A stretch of DNA of 64,000 nt from Acidovorax sp. sif1233 (GCF_019218755.1 NZ_JAHUWZ010000006.1:124001-188000); one strand, 5' to 3'; shown: positions 8,106-18,235, numbered from the stretch's first letter. The notes: generated by a model not told the origin, from the sequence alone. A program made the numbers and translations.

Positions 8106-9395
8106 TCAGAACCGGGTGCTGATGGCACCCGTGATGGCGCCATCGTCTTCCACCAGCGGCATCCAGCGCCACTTGTCGAAGGTGGTGCAGGGGTGCGAGA
8201 TGCCCAGCGCCACGCGGTCGCCCACGCGGGGCGCACCGGCGTCGCCGGCTGCGGCATCGAAGCGCAGGTAGGCATGCTGGTCGTTCAACGCGCTCACGCT
8301 CCAGCCTGCAGGGGCGGCTGCTGCCGAGCGCTCGCCGCGCCGCGCCAGCTGCACCGGGATGGGCATCTCCAGGTCGTAGGAGATGTCGCGGCGCCCGCAG
8401 GTCAGCAGGGCCAGGCCCGGCTCCGGTACCGACTGCACCATGGCCCAGACCGTGAGGGCCGGGCGCAGCGAGGTATCGAGCCCTTCGCGCTGCTCCACGT
8501 TCTTGAGGAAGCGCGCGTAGTTGCCATGGTCGTGCGTCACATAGCAGCCCGAGCGCAGCACGCCCTCCACGGGGCGCGACAGGCCCCGGGCCTGCAGCAG
8601 CGGCACCACCAGGTCGAACACGGCCGAGCCGCCCGCGGTGAGCAGGATGCGGTCCTGTGCGAACAGGTGCCCTGCATCGCAGGCGCGTGCCACCTCCATC
8701 ACGCGGCGCACCAGGGCCGTCACCTCGCGGGCGTCGTGCTCGTTGTCGCAGCGCGCCACGCCGCCCTCATAGCATTCGATGCCATCGAACTGCACGGCCT
8801 TCGACGCCGCCAGCGCACGCGCCAGGGCCAGTGCCTCGTCCAGCGTGCGGCAGCCGGTGCGCTGGCCGGGGATGCCCATCTCCAGCAGCACGTTGAACAC
8901 ACGGGCACTGCCGCGGCGCTGCTTCCAGTCCTCCACCAGTGCGAGCTGCGCCAGCGAGTCGACAAGGAACCACACCGTGAGATCGGCGTGACGGGCCAGC
9001 AGTGCATCGAGCGCATCCAGGTCGGCATCGCAGACCACCTGGTTGGCGATGATGACGCGGCGCGCACCGGCTTGCACCCCCACCGCGACCTGGAAGGCGG
9101 TGGCGAAGGTCAGGCCCCAGGCACCGCCCGCCAGCTGCTGGGCAAAGAGCTGGGGCGACATGGTGGTCTTGCCGTGCGGCGCCAGGGCGATGCCCTTGCG
9201 CTTGGCGAAATCCTGCATCCAGGCCAGGTTGTGCGCCAGCGCCGTGCGGCTGAGCACTGCCAGCGGGAAGGCCAGGTCGTCGGCCAGCACATTCCAGCCG
9301 CGTGCGGCGATCTCGCTGGCGCGGCAGGGCGCCGCCGCGATGGGAAAGCTCTTGCTGGTGGCGTCCAGGGTGAAGTCAGTGGTGGTGTTCGTCAT
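8106..9395 (-). CDS. PLP-dependent D-amino-acid deaminase/aldolase-like protein (DSD1 type, fold III)
   Basis: The 429-residue protein matches the alanine-racemase-fold family of D-serine dehydratases and D-threonine aldolases, often annotated amino acid deaminase. The PLP lysine is in LAPHGKTTMSP (about residue 75). A glycine-rich phosphate region is TAGGSAVFD, and the metal-binding HC pair is in GISHPCTTFDKW near residue 403. The likely reaction is deamination of D-serine or D-threonine to the 2-oxo acid with loss of ammonia. Such reactions release reactive enamines, which fits the RidA gene on the other side of the promoter region. Confidence 0.85.
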   Translation of the reverse strand: MTNTTTDFTLDATSKSFPIAAAPCRASEIAARGWNVLADDLAFPLAVLSRTALAHNLAWMQDFAKRKGIALAPHGKTTMSPQLFAQQLAGGAWGLTFATAFQVAVGVQAGARRVIIANQVVCDADLDALDALLARHADLTVWFLVDSLAQLALVEDWKQRRGSARVFNVLLEMGIPGQRTGCRTLDEALALARALAASKAVQFDGIECYEGGVARCDNEHDAREVTALVRRVMEVARACDAGHLFAQDRILLTAGGSAVFDLVVPLLQARGLSRPVEGVLRSGCYVTHDHGNYARFLKNVEQREGLDTSLRPALTVWAMVQSVPEPGLALLTCGRRDISYDLEMPIPVQLARRGERSAAAAPAGWSVSALNDQHAYLRFDAAAGDAGAPRVGDRVALGISHPCTTFDKWRWMPLVEDDGAITGAISTRF

Positions 9396-9437
9396 GTCGT
9401 CTCGTCATGTTGGAGGGACGCAGCGGGGCTGCGCCGG

Positions 9438-10426
9438 TCAGATGTCGTCGCGCCAGCAGGCCTTCCAGTGCTCGGTGCCCACGGGGCGCAGGGCCATGTC
9501 GGCGCTGGCGCATTCGGCCACCGCATGCGGGCAGCGCGTGCGGAACACGCAGCCCGAGGGCGGATGGGCGGGGCTGGGCAGGTCGCCCTGCAGCAGGGGG
9601 ATGGTACGCCGCTGCGCCGGGTCGGGGATGGGGGCCGCGGCCAGCAGGGCGCGCGTGTAGGGATGGGCCGGTTGCGCATACAGCGCGCTGGTGGGAGCGA
9701 TCTCCATCACGCGGCCCAGGTACAACACCACCACGCGGTCGCACAGGTACTCCACCACGTCCAGGTCGTGCGAGATGAACAGCAAGGTCAGGCCCAGCTG
9801 CTGCTTGAGGTCGCCCAGCAGGTTCACCACCTGCGCCTGGATCGACACGTCCAGCGCCGACAGCGGCTCGTCCGCCACGATGAAGTTCGGCTGCACTGCC
9901 AGCGCGCGCGCAATGCCGATGCGCTGGCGCTGCCCACCCGAGAACTCGTGCGGAAAGCGATCCGCATGCTCGGGCCTGAGGCCCACCTGGGTGAGCAGCT
10001 CATGGATGCGCGGCAGGCGTGCCGCACCGCGCGCCTGGCGGTGCGTGTCCAGCGCCTCGCCCAGCACCTCGCGGATGCGCATGCGCGGGTTCAGGCTGGC
10101 GTACGGGTCCTGGAAGATGATCTGGATCTTCGAGCGCAGCGGGCGGAACTGGCCCTGGCTCATCCCGGCCAGGTCCTGCCCGCCAGCGTCGCTGCCGTGG
10201 TACAGCATCTGGCCCGCCGTCGGGTCCACCAGGCGCGTCAGCAGGCGGCCGATGGTGCTCTTGCCCGAGCCCGACTCGCCCACCAGGCCCAGCGTCTCGC
10301 CGCGCCGGATGGCAAAGCTCACGTCGTCCACCGCGCGCACCGGGTGCGGGCCGCTGCCGAAGTACTTGCGCAGGCCGCGCACTTCGATGAGGTTATCGCC
10401 CGGGGTCGGGGCCATGGCCACGGCGT

Positions 10427-10430
<4 letters not shown>
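9438..10430 (-). CDS. Di/oligopeptide ABC transporter ATP-binding protein, DppF type
   Basis: This 330-residue ATPase energises peptide uptake with the neighbouring DppD-type partner. Walker A is GESGSGKST (about residues 53-61), the ABC signature is FSGGQRQR, and Walker B is [13 protein letters not shown]. The C-terminal oligopeptide-transporter extension has the cysteines of [19 protein letters not shown], which in some homologues bind an Fe-S cluster. It overlaps the upstream ATPase by four bases (ATGA). Confidence 0.93.
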
Positions 10431-11479
<1,049 letters not shown>

Positions 11480-11540
11480 GGGGTGGGTGCCTTCGTAACG
11501 CGCTCGCCAGGGGCGGGCGCTTGCGTGGGTCGGTGAAAGC

Positions 11541-12410
11541 TCATGCGGCCTTCTTGAGCTTGGGGTCGAGCAGGTCGCGCACGCCGTCGCCCAGCATCTG
11601 CAGCGACAGGGCGGTGAACACGATGGCCAGGCCCGGGTAGAGAATCGTCCAGAACGCGCGGTCGGCCGATTCCAGGCTGCCCGCGATCATGGTGCCCCAG
11701 GTGGGGATGTCGGGCGGCACGCCCACGCCCAGGAAGGACAGGCCGGCCTCGGCCAGGATGGCATAGGCGAAGATGAAGGTCACCTGCACCAGGATGGGCG
11801 AGACCAGGTTGGGCAGGATGTGCTTGAGCAGGATGCGCGGCGTGCGCACGCCCAGGGCGCGCGCGGCGTCCACGAACAGCAGCTCGCGCAGCACCAGGGT
11901 GCTGGCCCGCACCACGCGCGCCACGCGCGGCGTGTAGACGATGACCAGCGCCAGCATCACGTTCCACAGCGAGGCGCCCAGGATGGACACCAGGGCGATG
12001 CCCAGCAGGATGTCGGGGAAGGACATCATCGCGTCCACCACGCGCATCAGCGGCGCGTCCAGCCGCCGAAAGAAGCCCGCGAACATGCCCAGCAGCGTGC
12101 CGAACAGCACCGCGCCCGCAGCCGTGAGCCCGCCGATCAACAGCGAATAGCGTGCGCCGTGCACGATGCGCAGCATCACGTCGCGCCCGAGCTCGTCGGT
12201 GCCGGCCCAGTGCGTGGCCGAGGGCGCGTTCAGGCGCTCGCTGATCGAGATGGCGTTGGGGTCGGCGTCCGACACCCAGGGGAACACCGTGGCCACCGCG
12301 ACCACCAGGGCCAGCACGATGGCCGAGGCCAGCACCACCTTGCGTGCGAACAGGCGGCGTGCCAGTGGCAGCCAGTAGTCCTTGAGATTGCGAATCAGGC
12401 CTTGCACCAT
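11541..12410 (-). CDS. Di/oligopeptide ABC transporter permease, DppC type
   Basis: This 289-residue inner-membrane permease has an N-terminal helix (VVLASAIVLALVVAVATVF), the family motif HWAGTDELGRDVMLRIVHGAR near residues 67-87 (given in part), and the EAA-type loop VDAARALGVRTPRILLKHILP. The ATG at 12410 is chosen because it encodes the family start MVQGLIRNLKDYW and lies one base after the DppB stop. An earlier in-frame start would only read back into DppB. Confidence 0.93.
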   Translation of the reverse strand: MVQGLIRNLKDYWLPLARRLFARKVVLASAIVLALVVAVATVFPWVSDADPNAISISERLNAPSATHWAGTDELGRDVMLRIVHGARYSLLIGGLTAAGAVLFGTLLGMFAGFFRRLDAPLMRVVDAMMSFPDILLGIALVSILGASLWNVMLALVIVYTPRVARVVRASTLVLRELLFVDAARALGVRTPRILLKHILPNLVSPILVQVTFIFAYAILAEAGLSFLGVGVPPDIPTWGTMIAGSLESADRAFWTILYPGLAIVFTALSLQMLGDGVRDLLDPKLKKAA

Positions 12411-12411
12411 G

Positions 12412-13359
12412 TCATTGGCCCTCCAGCCGGATGCGTGGGTCGACCAGCGTGTACAGGAAGTCGATGGCCAGGTTGATGAATACATAGATGGCCGCGATGA
12501 CCAGCAGCGTGCCCTGGATCACCGGGTAGTCGCGGCGCAGCACGGCACGCACCACCAGGTTGCCCACGCCAGGCAGGTTGAACACCGTCTCGGTCACCAC
12601 CGTGCCGCCGATCATCAGCGCCAGCGTCAGGCCCAGCACCGTGACGATCGGCACCAGCGCATTGCGCAGCACGTGCTTGACCATCACCGTGCCCTCGGCC
12701 AGGCCCTTGGCGCGTGCCGTGCGCACGTAGTCCTCGCCCAGGATGTCGAGCATCGAGGCGCGCGTGAAGCGGATGATCAGTGCCGAGTTCAGCAGGCCCA
12801 GCACCAGCGCGGGTAACAGCAGGTGGGTCAATCGTTCCGCAAGCGGCGACTCCGGATTTCCATAGCCCGAGGCCGGGAACCAGCCGAGCTTGACCGCGAA
12901 CAGCTGAATCAGGATCAGCCCGAGCCAGAAGCTGGGCACGCTGGCGCCCAGCATGGCCACGCCGCTCAGGGCCTGGTCACCGGGGCTGCCGCGCCAGATG
13001 GCGGCCGCCATGCCGCAGGGGATGCCGATCAGCGCCGCGATGCCCACCGCGAACAGGGCCAGGAACAGCGTGGGCTCGGCGCGCTCGAGCAGCGCCTGCG
13101 CCACCGGGCGCTGCAGAAAGATGGACTGGCCCAGGTTGCCCTGCAGCAGCTCGCCCACCCAGAGCACGAACTGCGTGGGCAGGGGCTTGTCCAGCCCGTA
13201 CTGCACGCGCGCCGCGGCGATGTCCTCGGCCGTGGCCTGCTCGCCCAGCAGCAGCGCCACCGGGTCGCCCGAGGCCAGGCGCGTGAGCGCGAACACCAGC
13301 ACCGCGACAAGGGCCAGCACCACCAGGGCGCCGCCCAGGCGGGTCATCAGAAAACGCAT
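12412..13359 (-). CDS. Di/oligopeptide ABC transporter permease, DppB type
   Basis: The 315-residue permease begins MRFLMTRLGGALVVLALVAVLVFAL, the usual first helix of DppB. It has the GDPVALLLGEQATAED periplasmic segment and the EAA loop EDYVRTARAKGLAEGTVMVKHVLRNAL (in part, residues ~190-216). It starts 27 bases after the binding-protein gene. Together with the DppC-type subunit it forms the channel. Confidence 0.93.
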   Translation of the reverse strand: MRFLMTRLGGALVVLALVAVLVFALTRLASGDPVALLLGEQATAEDIAAARVQYGLDKPLPTQFVLWVGELLQGNLGQSIFLQRPVAQALLERAEPTLFLALFAVGIAALIGIPCGMAAAIWRGSPGDQALSGVAMLGASVPSFWLGLILIQLFAVKLGWFPASGYGNPESPLAERLTHLLLPALVLGLLNSALIIRFTRASMLDILGEDYVRTARAKGLAEGTVMVKHVLRNALVPIVTVLGLTLALMIGGTVVTETVFNLPGVGNLVVRAVLRRDYPVIQGTLLVIAAIYVFINLAIDFLYTLVDPRIRLEGQ

Positions 13360-13386
13360 GGCAACGAACCTTCGTGCAGTGGGGGC

Positions 13387-14985
13387 TTACTTGGCTAGGC
13401 CCGTGTTCCAGAAGAACGGCCAGATCGCCGGCGTGTAGCCTTCCAGCTTGGCCGAGCGCGCCGAGAGGCCGTTGAACTTGCCGACCTCGATGAAGGGCAC
13501 TTCGTCGTACACCACCTGCTGCACGGCACCCCACAGCGGGCCGCGCTTGGCGACATTGGTCTCCTGGTTGAAGGCCGTGAGCGTGGCCTTCTTGGCGGGC
13601 GAATCCCACCAGCCCGGCGCGCCGTCACCGAGCTGCGGCGGCGAGAGCATGGGCTCGGGGAACAGGCCCGAGTGCGTGAAGTACACGTCCCACAGCTTGG
13701 CATCGTTGCGCCGCTGCACCAGCGTGGCCCAGTCCACCACCTGCAGTTCGGTCTTGAAGCCGGCCTTCTTGAGCTGCTCGGCCATCACCAGCGCCATGTT
13801 GTAGTGGAACTCGTACTGCCGGCTGGCCATGATGCGCACCGGCTGGCCGTTGTAGCCGGCCTTGGCCGCCTGGTCCTTGGCGGCCTGCGGGTTGCGCTCG
13901 TTGTAGAGCTTGCTGCCCGCATCCGAGTAGTAGGGCGTGCCCTTGGGGAAGAAGTTGGGCTCCACCACGAAGAAGCGGTTGTCGCCAAAGCCCGCAGCCA
14001 GCAGCTCGCCCGAGCCCACGGCCGTCTGCACCGCGCGGCGCAGCGGTTGCGCGGCGAGCACGCCTTCCTTGGTGTTGAAGACGATGTAAGGGAAGCCGAA
14101 GTTCTTGGTCACGATGGGCACCACGGCCGGGGCACCCTTGTCGATGCGGCCGGCCGCTTCCACGGGCAGCAGGTCGGCGTACTGGAACTGGCCCGACAGG
14201 GCGCCCTCCACGCGGGTGTTGGCATTGGGCACGGGCACGAAGCGCAGCTCGTCGAGCAGGGCCTCGCGGCGGCCGGCGTAGCCGCTCGGGGCCTCCTTGC
14301 GGGCGCTGTAGGTGTCGTGGCGCACCAGCACCGTGAACTGGTCGGGGCGGCGTTCCTTGAACTTGTAGGGACCGGTGCCGACGAATTCCTTGAGCTGCGG
14401 CGCGATGCTCTCCTTGGCCATGATGGCAGCCATGCCGCTGGGCAGCGCCAGCTGGGCCAGCAGCGGCGCGTAAGGTGCCTTGAGCTTGAGCTCCACCGAC
14501 AGCGGGCCCTTGGCGGTGAGCGAGGCCACCTCCTTGCCCACGGCCTTGCCACGCGGCGACAGTTCCATCCAGCGCTGCAGCGAGGCCACCACGTCGTCGG
14601 CATTCAGGTCGCGGCCGTTGTGCAGCTTCACTTCCTTGCGCAGGGCGATGGTGTAGGTCAGGCCGTCCTTGGACACGGAGGGCAGGCCCTCGGCCAGCAT
14701 GGGCGCCACGGCCCAGTTCGCGTCGAAGGTGTACAGCGGCTCGTAGACGTGCTGCATGATGGTGCCGACCAGGTCGGCCGTGCTCACCATGGGGTCCAGC
14801 CCCTGGGGCTCGCCGACCATGGCCAGGTTGGCGGCACCCCCCTTGGCGGGGGCGGCCAGGGCGGGCTGGCCCGACCCCAGGGCCACGAGCACGGCAGCGC
14901 TTGCTGCCAGGCCCAGAACACTGCGCCTGGCGGCCTGGACAGGCGTTCCGGGCGTCAACCAATCACGGATGGATGAGGATTGCAT
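13387..14985 (-). CDS. Peptide ABC transporter periplasmic substrate-binding protein
   Basis: The 532-residue protein belongs to the SBP_bac_5 (DppA/OppA) family that captures peptides or related ligands in the periplasm. The N-terminus has ARRSVLGLAASAAVLVALGSG followed by a LAAPA cleavage region, so export by Tat or Sec is likely. GLDPMVSTADLVGTIMQHVYEPL and VGTGPYKFKERRPDQFTVLV are family landmarks. It is the first gene of the minus-strand operon, so it is the most strongly transcribed. Its promoter region is shared with ridA and contains two palindromes. Confidence 0.92.
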   Translation of the reverse strand: MQSSSIRDWLTPGTPVQAARRSVLGLAASAAVLVALGSGQPALAAPAKGGAANLAMVGEPQGLDPMVSTADLVGTIMQHVYEPLYTFDANWAVAPMLAEGLPSVSKDGLTYTIALRKEVKLHNGRDLNADDVVASLQRWMELSPRGKAVGKEVASLTAKGPLSVELKLKAPYAPLLAQLALPSGMAAIMAKESIAPQLKEFVGTGPYKFKERRPDQFTVLVRHDTYSARKEAPSGYAGRREALLDELRFVPVPNANTRVEGALSGQFQYADLLPVEAAGRIDKGAPAVVPIVTKNFGFPYIVFNTKEGVLAAQPLRRAVQTAVGSGELLAAGFGDNRFFVVEPNFFPKGTPYYSDAGSKLYNERNPQAAKDQAAKAGYNGQPVRIMASRQYEFHYNMALVMAEQLKKAGFKTELQVVDWATLVQRRNDAKLWDVYFTHSGLFPEPMLSPPQLGDGAPGWWDSPAKKATLTAFNQETNVAKRGPLWGAVQQVVYDEVPFIEVGKFNGLSARSAKLEGYTPAIWPFFWNTGLAK

Positions 14986-14998
14986 CGTGGCTCCATAA

Positions 14999-15011
14999 GT
15001 AATAACATTAC
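14999..15011. promoter_or_regulatory. Palindromic operator candidate GTAAT-aac-ATTAC
   Basis: GTAATAACATTAC is a perfect inverted repeat located 14 bases upstream of the start of the peptide-binding-protein gene. With the second site at 15070-15084 it resembles TGTAAT/ATTACA half-sites of RpiR-family operators. I infer that the RpiR regulator encoded in the operon binds here. Confidence 0.5.
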
Positions 15012-15069
15012 ATTTTTGATCGTAGATGACTCGTTTGTGAAAGTCAAACGGGTTTTTTCCGACGATTTA

Positions 15070-15084
15070 TGTAAATTCATTACA
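15070..15084. promoter_or_regulatory. Palindromic operator candidate TGTAA-attca-TTACA
   Basis: TGTAAATTCATTACA is a perfect inverted repeat that ends just before the ribosome binding site of the RidA gene (AAGGAG at 15086-15091). Its half-sites match those of the palindrome 59 bases upstream, so both divergent operons may share one regulator. Confidence 0.5.
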
Positions 15085-15096
15085 CAAGGAGCTTGC

Positions 15097-15489
15097 ATGA
15101 GCCATGTAGAACTGCTGGGCCAGTCCCCCATCGCATCCGACCGCCAGGCGCGTCCCCTGTCGCCCGCCACGCGCGCCGGCGACTTCGTCTTCGTCTCGGG
15201 CCAGGTGCCCACGGACGACCAGGGCCAGGTCATCGTCGGCGGCATCGAGGCCCAGACGCGCCAGGTGTTCCAGCGCGTCAAGGACGCCCTGGCCCTGGCC
15301 GACTGCACCCTGGCCGACGTGGCCAAGGTCAGCGTCTGGCTGGCCGATGCGCGCGACTTTGGCAGCTTCAACCGCGTCTACATGGAGTGCTTCGGCGAGC
15401 ACCGGCCGGCCCGCTCCACGGTGGAGTCGCGCCTCATGATCGACGCCAAGGTCGAGATCGACGTGACCGCCTACAAGCCCCGTGCCTGA
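15097..15489 (+). CDS. RidA-family enamine/imine deaminase
   Basis: The 130-residue YjgF/RidA protein hydrolyses reactive enamines and imines released by PLP enzymes. DFVFVSGQVPTDDQGQ and the arginine in RPARSTVESRL (the catalytic-type Arg equivalent to R105 of E. coli RidA) are visible. The ATG at 15097 is chosen for its AAGGAG site and family N-terminus; an in-frame upstream ATG at 14980 would read through the palindromes. Divergence from the D-amino-acid deaminase operon suggests it quenches 2-aminoacrylate-type intermediates made there. It overlaps the kinase gene. Confidence 0.9.
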   Translation: MSHVELLGQSPIASDRQARPLSPATRAGDFVFVSGQVPTDDQGQVIVGGIEAQTRQVFQRVKDALALADCTLADVAKVSVWLADARDFGSFNRVYMECFGEHRPARSTVESRLMIDAKVEIDVTAYKPRA

Positions 15490-16432
15490 GCGTTCCACCA
15501 CCTCCGTGGGAAAGACCTTCGACGTGGCCGCGCTGGGCGAGGCCATGGTCGAGTTCAACCAGGTCCACCCCGGCCAGCCGCAGTACCTGCGCGGCTTCGG
15601 CGGCGACACCAGCAATGCCGCCATTGCGGCGGCACGGGCCGGCGCGCGCGTGGCCTATCTCACGCGCATCGGGCAGGACAGTTTCGGCCAGGCGCTCACC
15701 GCGCTGTGGCGCGCCGAGGGCGTCGACACCCGCGCCGTGCAGAGCGACGGCGAGCACCCCACCGGCATCTACTTCGTCTCGCACGGGGCGGCCGGGCACG
15801 AGTTCAGCTACCAGCGCGCAGGGTCGGCCGCGAGCCGCATGGCGCCGCAGTGGCTGGCCGGCGAGCCCGCGGCCGTGCTGCGCGCCGCGCGCATCCTGCA
15901 CCTCTCGGGTATTTCGCTGGCCATCTCGCCGCAGGCCTGCGACACCGCCTTCGAGGCCATGCGTCTGGCGCGCGAGGCCGGCACGCTGGTGTCCTTCGAC
16001 TCCAACCTGCGCCTGAAGCTCTGGCCGCTGGCGCGCGCCCAGGCCTGCATCGCACAGGCCGTGTCGCTGTGCGACATCTTCCTGCCCAGCCTGGAGGACA
16101 TGCAGGCCCTGACCGGTCTGTCCGATCCCGACGCCATCGTCGACTGGGGCCATGCGCGTGGCGCGGCCACCGTGGTGCTCAAGCTCGGTGCCGAAGGCGC
16201 ACTGGCGAGCGACGGCCGGCGCAGGGAACGCATCGCAGGCCTGCGCGTCACGCCCGTGGACGCCACCGGTGCCGGCGACTGCTTCTGCGGCAACCTGCTG
16301 GCCCGCCTGGCCCAGGGTGACGACGTGTTCGCGGCGGCGCGCTATGCCAATGCCGCGGCCGCGCTGGCCGTGCAGGGCTATGGTGCTGTGGCACCGTTGC
16401 CGTACGCGCGCCAGGTGCAGGTGACGGCTTGA
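15482..16432 (+). CDS. PfkB-family sugar kinase (2-keto-3-deoxygluconate kinase-like)
   Basis: This 316-residue ribokinase-family protein starts with FDVAALGEAMVEFNQVHPG and contains GGDTSNAAIAAARAGA (sugar-binding) and the catalytic DATGAGDCFCGNLLARL near residue 260, where the last Asp is the general base. Overall it is closest to 2-dehydro-3-deoxygluconokinases. The start is GTG at 15482, inside the last codons of ridA. What sugar or amino-sugar acid it phosphorylates here is uncertain; a phosphosugar product could be the effector of the RpiR regulator. Confidence 0.85.
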   Translation: MPERSTTSVGKTFDVAALGEAMVEFNQVHPGQPQYLRGFGGDTSNAAIAAARAGARVAYLTRIGQDSFGQALTALWRAEGVDTRAVQSDGEHPTGIYFVSHGAAGHEFSYQRAGSAASRMAPQWLAGEPAAVLRAARILHLSGISLAISPQACDTAFEAMRLAREAGTLVSFDSNLRLKLWPLARAQACIAQAVSLCDIFLPSLEDMQALTGLSDPDAIVDWGHARGAATVVLKLGAEGALASDGRRRERIAGLRVTPVDATGAGDCFCGNLLARLAQGDDVFAAARYANAAAALAVQGYGAVAPLPYARQVQVTA

Positions 16433-16490
16433 TGTAAGGGGAGCGTGGCAATAGTCGCAGCCTCAGGAAACTGGCGCGACCTGGGCGAGT

Positions 16491-16587
16491 GCCCCCGCGC
16501 AAGGGCCGCCCCGCCGCGCAAGGGCCGCCCCGCCGCGCTGGGGGCGTCCCCCTCTGGGGGGAAGACGCGAAGCGGCTCAGGGGGGCT
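16491..16587 (-). repeat. Interspersed repeat R1, copy A
   Basis: Read on the minus strand, the element follows the stop of the NhaR-like gene and begins CCCCCCTGAGCCGCTTCGC, then GTCTTCCCCC-CAGAGGGGGACGC, an inverted repeat. Its distal part is a tandem duplication. It is one of five related elements, all placed directly behind a gene in the same orientation. Confidence 0.8.
16497..16534. repeat. Perfect 19-bp tandem duplication inside R1-A
   Basis: GCGCAAGGGCCGCCCCGCC occurs twice in direct succession (16497-16515 and 16516-16534), followed by the first bases of a third unit. It lies in the distal part of repeat R1-A and is probably a slippage product. Confidence 0.9.
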
Positions 16588-16593
16588 ACCCCA

Positions 16594-17490
16594 TTACGCT
16601 GCGAACAGGTCGGAGCGGGCGGCCTTGGTGATGGCCGCCACGCAGGGGTGGCTGATGCGCCGCTCCACCGAGATCGCGAAGAACTCCTCGACCAGCTCCG
16701 TGGAGCGCCCGATCACCTCGACCCCGAACTGGGCCTGGGTCTCCTCTTCCAGCACCGTGGGCGAGGTGAACACCCCGCGCCCCTCGCGCCCGAAGGCGTT
16801 CATCAGCGCGCTGTCGTCGAACTCTCCCACCAGGCGTGGCTGCAGCTGGTGCTTGTTGAACCAGTGATCGAGCTGCTGGCGCACCGAGGACATGGGCCCC
16901 TGGATCAGCATCGGCGCGCCATGCAGGCACCTGGGGAAAGGCCCTTGCAGCTGGCTGCGCAGGGCCGGTGCGCAGAAGAAGCTCATGGAGCTGGTGCCCA
17001 GGCCGTGGTTGAAGGCCTTGACGCCGATCTTCTTGGAGACCGGCTCGTCCGCCAGCACCAGGTCCAGCCGGTTCAGGCTCAGCTGCGCCACCAGCTCGGG
17101 GAACTTGCCCTCGTGGCAGGTCATGTGCACCTGCTCGGCCAGGCCCAGGGCAGGCTCCAGCAGGTGGTAGGCGACCGATTTGGCCACCGAATCCGCCACA
17201 CCCACGCGGAACTCCAGCGGGCGCGACTGCCCGCGCGCCAGGCGGATGGACTTTTCCAGCTCGTCGCCCAGCGCGAAGATCTGCTCCGCATAGCCCAGCG
17301 CCACGCGGCCTTCGCTGGTCAGCTCCAGCCCCCGGCCGCGCTTCTTGAACAGGTCGTGGCCCAGCCATTCCTCGAGCTGCTTGATCTGGCCCGACAGCGT
17401 CTGCGGCGTGGTGTTGAGCTGCTCGCCGGCGCGCATGATGCCGCCCGCCTTGGCCGTGGTCCAGAAGTAGCGCAGGTGCTTGAAGTTCAT
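16594..17490 (-). CDS. LysR-family regulator, NhaR-like
   Basis: The 298-residue protein begins MNFKHLRYFWTTAKAGGIMRAGEQLN with a winged helix (residues ~5-62) ending in GLELTSEGR, and continues with a LysR effector domain. Motifs such as KKRGRGLELT and ESRPLEFRVGVADSV-like text match NhaR, which activates nhaA in response to sodium in E. coli. No nhaA is next to it, so the target is unclear. It is divergent from the Rrf2 gene, and the shared region has two perfect palindromes. Confidence 0.85.
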   Translation of the reverse strand: MNFKHLRYFWTTAKAGGIMRAGEQLNTTPQTLSGQIKQLEEWLGHDLFKKRGRGLELTSEGRVALGYAEQIFALGDELEKSIRLARGQSRPLEFRVGVADSVAKSVAYHLLEPALGLAEQVHMTCHEGKFPELVAQLSLNRLDLVLADEPVSKKIGVKAFNHGLGTSSMSFFCAPALRSQLQGPFPRCLHGAPMLIQGPMSSVRQQLDHWFNKHQLQPRLVGEFDDSALMNAFGREGRGVFTSPTVLEEETQAQFGVEVIGRSTELVEEFFAISVERRISHPCVAAITKAARSDLFAA

Positions 17491-17504
17491 GCCGTCTCCT
17501 TGAT

Positions 17505-17542
17505 ACTTCGTAAAAATCGAAGTAAAAATCTCGATAAATCGA
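17505..17542. promoter_or_regulatory. Two palindromes in the NhaR-like/Rrf2 divergent promoter region
   Basis: ACTTCG-taaaaat-CGAAGT (17505-17523) and TCGAT-aa-ATCGA (17531-17542) are perfect inverted repeats 15-52 bases from the LysR start. LysR regulators commonly bind such sites upstream of their own gene. Which of the two divergent regulators binds is inference. Confidence 0.5.
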
Positions 17543-17647
17543 ATATACGCGAAGTGTCAAGATCCCTACAGTACGTTCATGGACAGATCGCGGAACGCCC
17601 CTTCGGGCACCGAACCCTGGCCATACACCGTTCACAAGGAGTCAAAG

Positions 17648-18193
17648 ATGCGGATCACCACCAGAGGACAACTCGCAGTCTCGGCCATGACCGATCTGGC
17701 CCTGCGCCAGAAAATGCGGCCCGTGGCCCTGTCGACGATCAGCGCGCGCCAGGGCACCTCGCTGTCTTACCTGGAGCAGCTGTTCAGTGCGCTGCGGCGC
17801 GCCGGGCTCGTGGATAGCACGCGCGGCCCCGGAGGCGGCTATACCCTCGCACGCAACACGGACGAGATTTCCGTGGCCGAGATCATCCTGGCGGTCGAGA
17901 ACCTGAAGGCCGATGACATCCAGAACATGGCGCCCGGCCAGGCCGCGCAGGTGAAGTCGATGACGGGTGAGCTGTGGTCCACCTTCAACGCCCGGGTGAT
18001 GGAATACCTGCAGTCGGTCACCCTGCAGGACCTCGTTGCCCAGCAGCTGGAGAAGGGCGTGGTCCCGCAAGAGGCCGCGCCCGCGGCCCCGCGGCCCAAG
18101 CTGAGCGCCAAGCCCCGCCCCCTGATGGCGCGGGTCGGCGTGCCCAACTCGGTCTTTGCCCTCGGCACGATCCCGTTGCTGCAGCGCCGCTGA
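17648..18193 (+). CDS. Rrf2/IscR-like regulator lacking all Fe-S ligands
   Basis: The 181-residue protein aligns without gaps to IscR: MRITTRGQLAVSAMTDLAL, ISARQGTSLSYLEQLFSALR and VDSTRGPGGGYTLARN form the winged helix, and WSTFNARVMEYLQSVTLQDLV the dimer helix. The positions of the IscR cluster ligands C92, C98, C104 and H107 are Q92, Q98, S104 and G107, and the whole protein has no cysteine. It therefore cannot bind a [2Fe-2S] cluster in the known way. The tail from ~145 is proline-rich and unusual. The ATG at 17648 has AAGGAG upstream and matches the family start; an earlier ATG at 17579 does not. Confidence 0.88.
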   Translation: MRITTRGQLAVSAMTDLALRQKMRPVALSTISARQGTSLSYLEQLFSALRRAGLVDSTRGPGGGYTLARNTDEISVAEIILAVENLKADDIQNMAPGQAAQVKSMTGELWSTFNARVMEYLQSVTLQDLVAQQLEKGVVPQEAAPAAPRPKLSAKPRPLMARVGVPNSVFALGTIPLLQRR

Positions 18194-18235
18194 GGGGGCG
18201 GCGCTCCTGGTGCGCCCGGAGCTCCGCCGCCGTGG

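Noticed and set aside
18181-18235. Sixth R1 copy after the MarC-type gene
   Set aside because: CCCCCTCAGCGG is present but the CCCCC/GGGGG inverted repeat and TGAG are missing.
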